DNA from: an uncultured Coriobacteriales bacterium
Lineage (GTDB): Bacteria; Actinomycetota; Coriobacteriia; Coriobacteriales; Eggerthellaceae
DNA: 64,000 bases
Direction: 5' to 3'
NCBI GenBank assembly: GCA_946892075.1
Contig: CAMPNZ010000001.1
Span: 4,339 to 68,338, forward strand
The position numbers were made by a program, and so were the translations under genes. Each line of letters opens with the position of its first letter. The stretch's first letter is position 1. Shown piece after piece: positions 18,292 to 26,008 of this stretch. A model generated the notes under the pieces. It saw only the letters and a list, made by a program, of their open reading frames with translations. It was not told the origin of the DNA and made no database searches.

Positions 18292-19343
18292 TGGACGCGC
18301 AAGACGAGGAGCAGTGGGCGGCAAGCACCGATTTTTTCTTCTACAAAAAGAAGAAAAAAGGTAAGTTTGCGCAGGTAGAGTACCCGCGCCTTCCGATGAG
18401 TGTTGTCGACACTCACACGCATTTTCATATGTTGCCCAATCCGGCGTTTGAGCTGGCGCGTTGCGCGTTTCATCACGTCGATTTTTTGGGAATGATTACC
18501 GACCCCTCCGAAACGGGAACCTCAAAAGCCGATGCGCTTGATATGTGGTTGCAGCGTTGTAACGAGGAAATTGCCGAGCGCTTGGATGGGGCGTTTCAGG
18601 CTCCTGAAGTGGGGATAATTGCGGGCGTTCATCCGCATAACGCGCGCTTGCTTACGCCTGCGGTGCGCGAGCAACTGTGCGAGCTGCTTGCGCGGGCGGG
18701 CTGTCGTGCGGTTGGCGAAGTGGGGCTTGATTACTATTACGACTTGTCGCCGCGCGATGTGCAGCAGCAGGTGTTTCGCGAGCACATCCGCTTGGCGCAT
18801 CGCTTTAAGCTGCCCATCATGTTGCATTTGCGCGACGCCGAGCTTGCTACAGATGACGGCGCAGGCGCCGCTGCTGGCGAAGGTGTTGCTGGCGAAGGTG
18901 TTGCTGGCGAAGCTGCTGCGAACGACGCTTCACCAGCCATAAGCGCCAACGCGCACGCTGATGCGCTGCGTATTCTGCACCAGGAAGGTTTTCCTGAAGC
19001 GGGTACTATCGTTCATTGTTGCACGCTTGCTGCCGACGAGCTGCGGCCGTTCGTAGAGGCCGATTGCTATATTGCCTACGGTGGCGCGTTTACGTTCAAA
19101 AAGAACGAAGCGGTGCGGCATGCCATGGAAATTGTGCCGTTGAACAGGCTTTTAACAGAAACCGATTCGCCGTATATGGCACCTGAGCCCATGCGCGGAA
19201 CCACGTGCACGCCCGCTCATGTTATTTTCAACGCGCATGCGCTTGCTGCGTGGCGAGCCGAGGCCTTGGGCGAAAGTGAAATGCAGGTTTATCAGGCATT
19301 ATGGGATAACGCACACCGTATTTTGCGAAGGAGACCTTCTTGA
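18291..19343 (+). CDS. tatD: TatD-family metal-dependent DNase with low-complexity insert
   Basis: TatD enzymes are TIM-barrel metallohydrolases with 3'-5' nuclease activity on DNA. The metal ligands are visible: DTHTHFH near residue 43, the Glu in GEVGLDYYYD, the His in PIMLHLRDAE, the His in TIVHCCT and the Asp in LTETDSPY. At 350 residues it is about 90 longer than usual. It has a 35-residue lysine-rich N-terminal extension (FFFYKKKKKGK) and an insert after LHLRDAE (about residues 187-222) containing the repeat AGEGVAGEGVAGEAA. It starts inside the metG stop codon and overlaps the next gene by four bases, so the three are one operon. Confidence 0.94.
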   Translation: MDAQDEEQWAASTDFFFYKKKKKGKFAQVEYPRLPMSVVDTHTHFHMLPNPAFELARCAFHHVDFLGMITDPSETGTSKADALDMWLQRCNEEIAERLDGAFQAPEVGIIAGVHPHNARLLTPAVREQLCELLARAGCRAVGEVGLDYYYDLSPRDVQQQVFREHIRLAHRFKLPIMLHLRDAELATDDGAGAAAGEGVAGEGVAGEAAANDASPAISANAHADALRILHQEGFPEAGTIVHCCTLAADELRPFVEADCYIAYGGAFTFKKNEAVRHAMEIVPLNRLLTETDSPYMAPEPMRGTTCTPAHVIFNAHALAAWRAEALGESEMQVYQALWDNAHRILRRRPS

Positions 19344-20539
19344 ACCGTTTGATTATTATGGGCTCGCCGCGCTCGCATGGACGCTGCGCCGCCTTGGCAG
19401 AAGTGTTGTTTGATACCTACATCGAACAGTATCCGCATGATGCCATTTTTTTGGCTCCTATCTCGGAATTGACGCTTGATTTCTTGCACAAGCAGCTTCC
19501 GAACGCAAGTGCGCCGCTGCCGCTTGCTGAACCAAGTGCGCCCACGCAAACGCCGCTTGCTGAAGCTGAAGCAAACGTTCCCGCGCAAACAAGCGTGCTA
19601 CCAGCCCAAATACAAGATGCAAGCGCGCAGCCCGGTGCAACGCAGCCTGTGCAGCCCGGTTCCACGCATCAAGCGCAGTGCGTTCCCGATGCGTGCGCTG
19701 CCAAGCAGCTTGATGAGTATGCGTACCTTTTTGAGTGTTCCGATGACATGAAAGAACTGTACGCGCAGCTTAATTCCGCAGATGAGCTGATTATTGTGTC
19801 GCCTGTTTATTTTTCGGGCGCGCCGGCCGAGTTCAAGGTGTTGCTTGATCGCATGCAGCCCTACTATCTGCGCAATCGTGCGCTTGGCGTTGAAAAAGCC
19901 GCCTATAAGCCGGCAATTTTGCACATCGTTGGCGAGGGCGGCGATCCGCACGGGTTTAAGGCGCTTGCTTCGGAAGTGAAAAGTGCCTTTTCACAGGCGG
20001 GTTTTGCCGTGTCGCGCGTTCTGAATTGGGTGGGGTGCATAAGCGAAGACGGCTCCATTTTGCACGATCCGTGCGATATTGAGGACGCGGTGTTCGGTGA
20101 CGAACGCACGCACCAATCTCAAAGCGAGCAAGGTTGCGATAGCAAGAACAAACGCGGTTTAGAACAAGCGCGCGAATGCGAACGAGCAGGCAAACGCGCA
20201 GGTGAACCCGCAGGTGAGTATCCAAATGAACCCACACACGAGTTTGCAGATGAGCTTGCGCCTGCACCGAAGCATGCGCCCGCGTCCGCACCTGCGCATA
20301 CGCGCCCTAAGCTGTCGCTATCAGGCGATACGTCCGCGCACGCATCGCAGAGTGCTAAGCGGAAAGCACCATCGTCACGTTCTGCGAGCAATGCGCGCCC
20401 ATCTTCTGGAACAAAGGGAACAACTCGCACAAAAAATGCCCATCAACCTGCGAAAAAGTCACATGCTTTAAGCGCATCAAACACATCCGCTGCCTCCCGC
20501 ACTCCGCGCGCATCGAAAAAGGGCAAGAACCGTGGATAG
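19340..20539 (+). CDS. Flavodoxin-fold NAD(P)H-dependent FMN reductase-like protein with inserts
   Basis: The 399-residue protein starts at TTG 19340, overlapping the tatD stop. Its first 50 residues (MNRLIIMGSPRSHGRCAALAE) and residues about 125-245 (ADELIIVSPVYFSGAPAEFKVLLDRM) form the two halves of a flavodoxin-like FMN reductase. Between them lies a 75-residue low-complexity insert rich in Ala, Pro and Gln with repeated QPG/AQP words. After residue 250 comes a basic, disordered 140-residue tail rich in Ser, Ala, Lys and Arg. The function is presumably flavin-dependent redox. No such gene stands at this place in Bacillus, where yabE and rnmV lie between tatD and ksgA. Confidence 0.8.
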   Translation: MNRLIIMGSPRSHGRCAALAEVLFDTYIEQYPHDAIFLAPISELTLDFLHKQLPNASAPLPLAEPSAPTQTPLAEAEANVPAQTSVLPAQIQDASAQPGATQPVQPGSTHQAQCVPDACAAKQLDEYAYLFECSDDMKELYAQLNSADELIIVSPVYFSGAPAEFKVLLDRMQPYYLRNRALGVEKAAYKPAILHIVGEGGDPHGFKALASEVKSAFSQAGFAVSRVLNWVGCISEDGSILHDPCDIEDAVFGDERTHQSQSEQGCDSKNKRGLEQARECERAGKRAGEPAGEYPNEPTHEFADELAPAPKHAPASAPAHTRPKLSLSGDTSAHASQSAKRKAPSSRSASNARPSSGTKGTTRTKNAHQPAKKSHALSASNTSAASRTPRASKKGKNRG

Positions 20540-21701
20540 CGCGGGCGGAACCGTGGACGCCACCAGCAGAAACGCCGATAGCGCGGGCGTAACCGTGGGA
20601 GCCACCAGCAGAAACGCCGCTAGCGCCTGCACCCCAGCGCTCTCCTTCGAGCCCTTACACGCTTCCGACCAGCGCTTATCGTGGCTCTTGCCAAGCGACA
20701 CGCTGGCGAACGCCTCTCGCACGCGCGCCGTTCTTGATGCGTTTGATTTGCGTGCAAAGTATCGCTTTGGGCAAAATTTTCTTGTTAATCAGGCGATTAT
20801 CGATAAAATAATTCAGTTGTCGCAGCTTACGGATGACGATTATGTACTGGAAGTTGGTCCTGGCATTGGCACGCTTACGCGCGCGTTGTTGCAGCATGCG
20901 CACCAGGTGTGTTCCATTGAGTGTGACGCTCAGCTGCCGCGCGTGTTGCACGAAACGCTTGCGCCGTGGCTTGATCATTGGACGCTTATCCAGGCTGATG
21001 CGCTTGATGTGAACGCGCTTCCGCCCGCGCCCGACGTGCTTCCCACCAAGCTCATCAGCAACTTGCCCTACGCGGTGGCCGCCACGATTGTGCTTGATTA
21101 TTTCACGCGCTTTCCGTCGTTGCGCAGCGCTACCGTTATGGTGCAAAAAGAGGTTGCGCAGCGTATGTGCGCGCAGCCGGGCACCAAGGCCTATGGAGCG
21201 TACACTGTCAAGTTATCCCTGCTTGCGCGGCCTGTCGGCATGTTTTCTGTGGCGCCGTCGAACTTTTTCCCCGCACCTCATGTGGAAAGCACGGTCATTC
21301 GCCTTGATCGGTTGAGCGCCGCTGACGCGCCCTATCAGCCCTGCGAATTGCCTGCTATCACGCGTGCGATTGAAGCGGCGTTTGCTAACCGCCGCAAAAC
21401 GATTCTGAACTCGATGCGCACCTTTTTTGCGGGCTCGTGTGTAGGAACGGGAACGCGTGGCGCAGCAACGGGAACGCGCGGCACGGAAAGTGGTATGGGT
21501 ACAGCAACGGAAACGCCAGCGCGGGGAATGGGTGCAGGTAGCGTAGCTGTAAGCGGCAACGACACGCGCGCTACGCTGACGGATAGGCTGGTAGACGCGC
21601 TGCATGTTGCGGGCATTGCACCTGATGTTCGCGGGGAAACGCTCTCTCGCGAGCAATTCATTACGCTGGGAAAAGCCTTGTTAAGCTGCGGCATTGTTTA
21701 G
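20532..21701 (+). CDS. ksgA: 16S rRNA (adenine-1518/1519-N6)-dimethyltransferase KsgA/RsmA with N-terminal repeats and insert
   Basis: KsgA dimethylates two adenines in helix 45 of 16S rRNA. Its signatures are KYRFGQNFLVNQAIIDKI, motif I VLEVGPGIGTLT, the catalytic ISNLPY and the AFANRRKTILNSM helix. The start is GTG 20532, inside the end of the previous gene. Two things are unusual. The N-terminus holds a 14-residue tandem repeat (DSAGGTVDATSRNA, DSAGVTVGATSRNA) encoded by a 42-bp DNA repeat. The C-terminal domain carries a ~45-residue Gly/Thr/Ala insert (about residues 300-345) encoded by GGAACG words. An alternative internal start cannot be excluded, because the family core begins only near residue 75. 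Confidence 0.94.
   Translation: MDSAGGTVDATSRNADSAGVTVGATSRNAASACTPALSFEPLHASDQRLSWLLPSDTLANASRTRAVLDAFDLRAKYRFGQNFLVNQAIIDKIIQLSQLTDDDYVLEVGPGIGTLTRALLQHAHQVCSIECDAQLPRVLHETLAPWLDHWTLIQADALDVNALPPAPDVLPTKLISNLPYAVAATIVLDYFTRFPSLRSATVMVQKEVAQRMCAQPGTKAYGAYTVKLSLLARPVGMFSVAPSNFFPAPHVESTVIRLDRLSAADAPYQPCELPAITRAIEAAFANRRKTILNSMRTFFAGSCVGTGTRGAATGTRGTESGMGTATETPARGMGAGSVAVSGNDTRATLTDRLVDALHVAGIAPDVRGETLSREQFITLGKALLSCGIV
20535..20618 (+). repeat. 42-bp tandem duplication at the ksgA 5' end
   Basis: Two copies (20535-20576 and 20577-20618) differ at only a few bases. They lie in frame inside the ksgA N-terminal extension and in part overlap the stop of the upstream gene. Confidence 0.9.
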
Positions 21702-21826
21702 TAGGAAAGACGCCTCGTACGCCAACGCTCCACGCACAATCACCCTGTACGCTACCGCCTCGTACGCTACCACTCCATGCACAATCGCACCGCACCCCGC
21801 GCGCCGCATCCACATCCGCTCCCACT

Positions 21827-21897
21827 ACCGCACCTCGCATCTGCGCATTCCCATCCAAGTGAAAACTTACACAAAAAATGACCCAAGTTTTCACTTG
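21827..21897. repeat. Hairpin repeat copy 1 (with 25-bp upstream flank)
   Basis: A perfect 13-bp inverted repeat CAAGTGAAAACTT/AAGTTTTCACTTG (21856-21868, 21885-21897) encloses a 16-base loop ending ATGACCC. About 25 bases before the stem (ACCGCACCTCGCATCTGCGC onward) are shared with copy 2. Confidence 0.92.
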
Positions 21898-22044
21898 AAC
21901 CCATTCACACGTCCACGCTTGCGTCCGTGTCTCGCACCCAGCGTCCACCTTTTCGCACCGTACAGGAACTATTTTCATGCTCTTACCTGGTCAAATACCT
22001 GCGTGTTGTGCACGAATCCTCACATCCATGTTCCGGTATGCACC

Positions 22045-22113
22045 ACCGCACCTCGCATCTGCGCATTCCTCCCAAGTGAAAACTTCCGCAAAAAATGACC
22101 CAAGTTTTCACTT
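22045..22113. repeat. Hairpin repeat copy 2 (with 25-bp upstream flank)
   Basis: The same unit recurs with AAGTGAAAACTT/AAGTTTTCACTT arms (22074-22085, 22102-22113) and the loop core AAAAAATGACCC. The shared flank precedes it as in copy 1. Confidence 0.92.
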
Positions 22114-22148
22114 CATTGATAGATATAGGGATATTACGTGGTATCATT

Positions 22149-22186
22149 AAGTAGAAACTTATGCAAAAAATGACCCAAGTTTTCAC
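22149..22186. repeat. Hairpin repeat copy 3 (imperfect, no flank)
   Basis: AAGTAGAAACTT and AAGTTTTCAC enclose the invariant core AAAAAATGACCC. The left arm has changed bases and the upstream flank is absent. It lies 222 bases before the ATPase start. Confidence 0.88.
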
Positions 22187-22407
22187 AAGGGGGTTACGCT
22201 TCTGCGTTCGCGTCCGCCGCGACACGCAAGCCGCGACACGCAGGCCGCGCACCCCGCAAGCCGCTGCCGCCCGTGCCCAGCACCGCACCCCGCGCCAGCA
22301 CCAGCACCCGCTCCCGCACCGCGCGCCCGGCACCGCGCGAGCGCTGCCATCTGACCAGCGGCACCATCCGTTCCCGCACAAGACCTTACGTGATGAAAGG
22401 GGTACTT

Positions 22408-23712
22408 ATGATAAACTTCATACAGCGCGATCGGTATTTAACCAGGTTAATCGACAAAAAAGAAAACGGCCTCATCAAGGTTATTACGGGCATAAGGCGC
22501 TGCGGGAAAAGTTTTCTTTTGTTTCATTTGTTTCGAGCATACCTTCTTTCGCACGGAATTTCTGAAGAACAAATTATCGCTGTTACACTTGACGATGATC
22601 GCTTTGTGCGATACCGCAATCCAAGTGAATTATCGCGCTTCATACGTTCGCAAATTACCAGTTCAAAGATGTATTATGTCTTTATCGATGAAGTTCAATA
22701 CGCAATTAGCAAAAATGAGCTTCAGCACCCCGATGAAATAAAGCTTTATAACGTGTTAAATGGACTGATGCGGCTTCATAATGTTGATATTTATGTTACG
22801 GGAAGCAATTCTAAGCTGCTTTCCACCGATGTAATGACAGCATTTAGAGGAAGGGGCGATTCTGTAGAACTGTATCCGTTGTCGTTTAAGGAGTATTTTG
22901 AGTTCTCGAAACAGGCCGCTCATCTGGACAAAACGCAAGCGTTTGAAGACTATGCGCTGTATGGCGGTATGCCTCAACTGCTAACATATACGCGCGATGA
23001 AGAAAAAGAGCTGTACCTTAAAAAGCTATTTTCAGAAGTGTATTTTAAGGATATCTGCGATCGTTATACCGTAAAATTGCCCGAGGTATTAGAAAGCCTT
23101 GCTGATGATTTATGTTCGTCGGTGGGTTCACTTACCAATGCAAAAAAAATTGCCAACACACTAGCAACGGTAAAGAATAATAAGGTGTCTGTAAGCACAA
23201 TCGCAAAATATCTCACGTATTTAACCGATTCATTTCTGTTTTCCGAGGCAAAGCGATACGACGTGAAAGGAAAGAAATATTTTGAGTATCCTGTAAAATA
23301 TTATTGCACTGATATCGGCCTTCGCAATGCTCGGTTAAATTTTAGGCAGCAAGAAGAGCCGCACATTACAGAAAATATCCTCTATAACGAATTGATTGCG
23401 CGCGGATATTCTGTTGACGTTGGTATTGTAGAATTGAACGAATCTGTGGGGGGTAATCCGCGAAAAAAGCAGTGCGAAATTGACTTCGTTGTTAATAGGG
23501 GCTCACGACGCTACTACATTCAGTCTGCGTTATACCTTGATACCCCCGAAAAACTTGCTACCGAGTTACGTCCGCTAAAGCATACGAACGATTTTTTCAA
23601 GAAAATTATCGTATCAAAAACCCTTGCGCGACCCTGGTTTGACGAAGATGGCATTGTGCACATGGGTTTGTATGATTTTTTGCTGGATGAGAACTCACTT
23701 AACTGGTCGTGA
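22408..23712 (+). CDS. AAA ATPase with DUF4143 domain (first copy)
   Basis: This 434-residue protein belongs to the AAA_14 plus DUF4143 family, common and often multicopy in gut anaerobes, with no settled function. Walker A is GIRRCGKS (about residue 28) and Walker B is YYVFIDEVQ. A sensor-like GSNSKLLS follows, and the C-terminal DUF4143 part carries YCTDIGLRNARLNF and the nuclease-like EIDFVVNRG segment. The start ATG 22408 has GAAAGGGG upstream; an in-frame ATG lies at 22393. It is clearly AT-richer than ksgA and veg and splits their conserved neighbourhood. The three hairpin repeats upstream may belong to it. Confidence 0.92.
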   Translation: MINFIQRDRYLTRLIDKKENGLIKVITGIRRCGKSFLLFHLFRAYLLSHGISEEQIIAVTLDDDRFVRYRNPSELSRFIRSQITSSKMYYVFIDEVQYAISKNELQHPDEIKLYNVLNGLMRLHNVDIYVTGSNSKLLSTDVMTAFRGRGDSVELYPLSFKEYFEFSKQAAHLDKTQAFEDYALYGGMPQLLTYTRDEEKELYLKKLFSEVYFKDICDRYTVKLPEVLESLADDLCSSVGSLTNAKKIANTLATVKNNKVSVSTIAKYLTYLTDSFLFSEAKRYDVKGKKYFEYPVKYYCTDIGLRNARLNFRQQEEPHITENILYNELIARGYSVDVGIVELNESVGGNPRKKQCEIDFVVNRGSRRYYIQSALYLDTPEKLATELRPLKHTNDFFKKIIVSKTLARPWFDEDGIVHMGLYDFLLDENSLNWS

Positions 23713-23987
23713 TGCCTTTTGCGCACGTTCTCGGCCACGTTCCCACGTGCCGCCGCGTTCTCGGCCACGTTCTCACGTGCCGCCGCGTTCTCGGTCACGT
23801 TCACGTTCCAGCACCTGTTCCCGTTCTTGGCCACGTTCCCAAACACCGCCGCGCTCGCGCATTTCTTGCGCCTCGCCATCGCTTGCATTATGTGGTAAAA
23901 TGGTTCGGTTATTTTTGTAAGGTGGCTTATAGCGCGCACGTATGGCGCCTTGATAAGCATGTATCTTCACGAAAGAAAGTTTTACCT
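23713..23987. other. Low-complexity spacer and veg promoter
   Basis: The spacer is built of CGTTCTCGGCCACGTTC- and CGTGCCGCCG-type words repeated four to five times. At its end TGGTAAAAT (23893-23901) is an extended -10 box for veg. Confidence 0.65.
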
Positions 23988-24515
23988 ATGAATTTGGAAG
24001 AACAAGCGAAAATTGTCGACACAATTCACGATACCTTGGCTGAGCATCTTGGAGAAAAACTGCAGGTGCGAGCTAATATGGGGCGTTCTAAAATTATGGA
24101 GCTCGAAGGAACGCTTGCACAAATTCATCCGCGTTTGTTCATTATTGACATCGAACGCAAACGCGGACGCATTGCGCGCCAGTCGTATCAGTATGTAGAC
24201 ATTTTGACGGGTGTTGTGGAGTTGTACCAGGATGACAAGCCCTTATTCGAACCGTTTGTGGATGACCAGGGCGACATGGGTTCGCATTTGGTGCAGTCGC
24301 TGCTTGAGGCCGATTTAGCTGACGATGGTTCTGATTTGGATGATGAGCCTGATGAGGCTGATATGATGAGCGATGCCGATGCACTTGATGTTGATGATAG
24401 CATTGATGACGATGCCGACGTTGACGTTGATGGCGACGAAGGCTTGGATGACAATTCCGACGACGCCAACTTTCATGATGATGCGTCGGCTCATGTTCGC
24501 GCCAGGAAAAAATAG
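23988..24515 (+). CDS. veg: Veg-family protein with long acidic tail
   Basis: Residues 10-90 match the short Veg family of Gram-positive bacteria (LGEKLQVRANMGRSKIMELEG, RQSYQYVDILTGVVEL), linked in Bacillus subtilis to biofilm-gene control. Veg is normally about 85 residues. Here a ~85-residue tail extremely rich in Asp (DDSIDDDADVDVDGDEG) follows, making 175 residues. The ATG at 23988 has a weak GAAAGAAAG site. Its place after metG-tatD-ksgA agrees with the Bacillus map and supports the identification. The acidic tail has no known role. Confidence 0.88.
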   Translation: MNLEEQAKIVDTIHDTLAEHLGEKLQVRANMGRSKIMELEGTLAQIHPRLFIIDIERKRGRIARQSYQYVDILTGVVELYQDDKPLFEPFVDDQGDMGSHLVQSLLEADLADDGSDLDDEPDEADMMSDADALDVDDSIDDDADVDVDGDEGLDDNSDDANFHDDASAHVRARKK

Positions 24516-24679
24516 AAAAATAAGGCTATTTTGCATACTTGCGCAAAAGGTAATTGACAAATTGCGCTGTAATGCAGAAAATACTAGTTACGCATTCGAG
24601 CACGCGCGCGTTTAATCGTCTGAATGTTTATTAGTTTGGGTGTTTGAGCGTTGTTTTTGTAAGCTTGAATGTAGTTTGT

Positions 24680-24755
24680 GGGGATGTAGCTCAGTTGGGA
24701 GAGCATCACGTTCGCAACGTGGGGGTCGTGGGTTCGAATCCCATCATCTCCACCA
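24680..24755 (+). tRNA. tRNA-Ala (anticodon CGC)
   Basis: A complete cloverleaf starts GGGGATG and ends CATCTCC-A-CCA, with CCA encoded. The anticodon loop TTCGCAA gives CGC. The acceptor stem contains the alanine identity pair G3-U70. The D arm (GCTC/GAGC) and T arm (GTGGG/CCCAT) are intact. Confidence 0.96.
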
Positions 24756-25198
24756 CAACTTCTTTAATCTTTTATGCGCTTGAAGTGCGCAAACATTCTT
24801 TATAACCATACTTTCTATCGTTGGATAACACTCATCGTAACTAATTCGGGAAGTAATGCTTAACGGACGTGCTCAAAGGCTGTACGTGCGTGCCTCTGCC
24901 TGACTTTTTAGCAAAACGCAATTATGACAACGCAAGCCTACGCACCCGCCGCATGTGTTGTAATTCGTTTCACCAGGTAAAATGCTATTTTGGCGATGTG
25001 TTTAATGCCAAAAATATAAAAGGTAAAAATCCATTTTTTGAATCTCAGAAATCAATTTTTTTGAATCTTAGGTTGGCAGAGCGTATAATCCAAGCAAAGT
25101 TGTACGTGGTGTCAGATACGATTCAGTCAGGACTATAAAGACCTCTCATCTAAGAATTAGTGATAGAGCTAAAAATTCGTATGGAAGATAGGATAGCC
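24756..25198. other. AT-rich spacer downstream of tRNA-Ala
   Basis: No convincing gene is seen. A small stem TGCGC/GCGCA occurs at about 24774-24790 without a T-run. The composition drops in GC relative to the tRNA's other side, as expected of DNA acquired next to a tRNA gene, but no integrase or attachment repeat is visible. Confidence 0.5.
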
Positions 25199-25459
25199 AT
25201 GATTTCTTTTGAACAAGCCAAGAAAAAAGCACAGAATGACGTAAGCAATTTTCAAGAATTTGATTTGTGTGTAGAGCACGATAACGCTTTCGTGTTTTAC
25301 AGTGGCTGCGATTGCGAAGATGAAGAACCTGTTATTGGTGGTTATACCTCGCCTTTTATTATTTGGAAGAAGGATGGGTCTATCGATTTCGGTTTTGCAG
25401 CTGCAATGTTTGATGATACGTTAGGGAACGAATTAAAAAAGACGAAGCTTAACCATTAA
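25199..25459 (+). CDS. Small immunity-like protein (Imm35/YrhB-like), copy A
   Basis: This 86-residue cytosolic protein begins MISFEQAKKKAQNDV and has the pattern CVEHDNAFVFYSG followed by PFIIWKKDGSIDFGF. The layout (short helix, then strands around a Tyr/Phe-rich sheet and a DG turn) resembles YrhB and the Imm35 group of polymorphic-toxin immunity proteins, but this is a resemblance by eye only. ATAGGATAGCC precedes the ATG. A homologous gene follows 50 bases later. No toxin gene is seen nearby. Confidence 0.6.
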   Translation: MISFEQAKKKAQNDVSNFQEFDLCVEHDNAFVFYSGCDCEDEEPVIGGYTSPFIIWKKDGSIDFGFAAAMFDDTLGNELKKTKLNH

Positions 25460-25509
25460 CCTTTGAAGGCACTTAGCCGAGAATGTGTTTTAAGGTTTAG
25501 GAGGTAACA

Positions 25510-25734
25510 ATGGTTGATTACGAGCAAGCGCTATCTATTGCAAAAGACCTTTTAGGGAAAGTCGATACATATTGCGAGTATAAAGACTATTATGTGTTTT
25601 CCTATCACACTCCCGTAGAACAGATATCAGACGCGAATGTTGTTGCTATAGAGAAAAAAACTGGGGAAGCCTATAGCTTTATTGGAGTAATTACAAAGCT
25701 TGGGAAAATACTTCGCCAAGGCAAAGTAAAATAA
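25510..25734 (+). CDS. Small immunity-like protein (Imm35/YrhB-like), copy B
   Basis: This 74-residue paralogue of the preceding gene begins MVDYEQALSIAKDLL, with CEYKDYYVFSYHT and a VVAIEKKTGEAYSF strand in the same order. AGGAGG at 25499-25504 is an optimal ribosome site. Both copies are AT-rich. Tandem immunity genes without their toxin often mark a decayed toxin locus; here that is only an inference. Confidence 0.6.
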   Translation: MVDYEQALSIAKDLLGKVDTYCEYKDYYVFSYHTPVEQISDANVVAIEKKTGEAYSFIGVITKLGKILRQGKVK

Positions 25735-26008
25735 GCAACCGTTTCTAGATGTTGACACCACCCGAGTCGTCTGCACCCGAAGCCGCTATGGCAAGTAAAA
25801 ATCAACAAGTCTTGAAAAGCCTGAGAACATAAATACAGACGCATGTCTTCACTATGCACCACCACGTACATTTCTTAGAACTCTATACCCGTTCCCCGTA
25901 ACCACAAAATGCCAAATCGGCACCAATTCCGCGGTCGTGACCGTATTCCGCAGTTCAATATGGCACAATATAGCGCATAGAACCAAAAACCAGGGAGGGG
26001 GTTTGACA

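Larger units (their letters stand above)
21702..22407. other. Intergenic region between ksgA and the first DUF4143 ATPase, repeat-rich
   Basis: No gene is seen. It opens with a ~45-bp imperfect tandem duplication (CGCCTCGTAC... at 21711 and 21756). It then holds three copies of a hairpin-forming repeat (listed separately) and ends with GC-rich low-complexity sequence of CGACACGCA and CCAGCACC words. In Bacillus yabG lies between ksgA and veg; nothing like it remains here. Confidence 0.75.

Noticed and set aside
24869..25138. 89-codon frame after tRNA-Ala
   Set aside because: No ribosome site, no family resemblance and atypical composition for a protein; treated as spacer.
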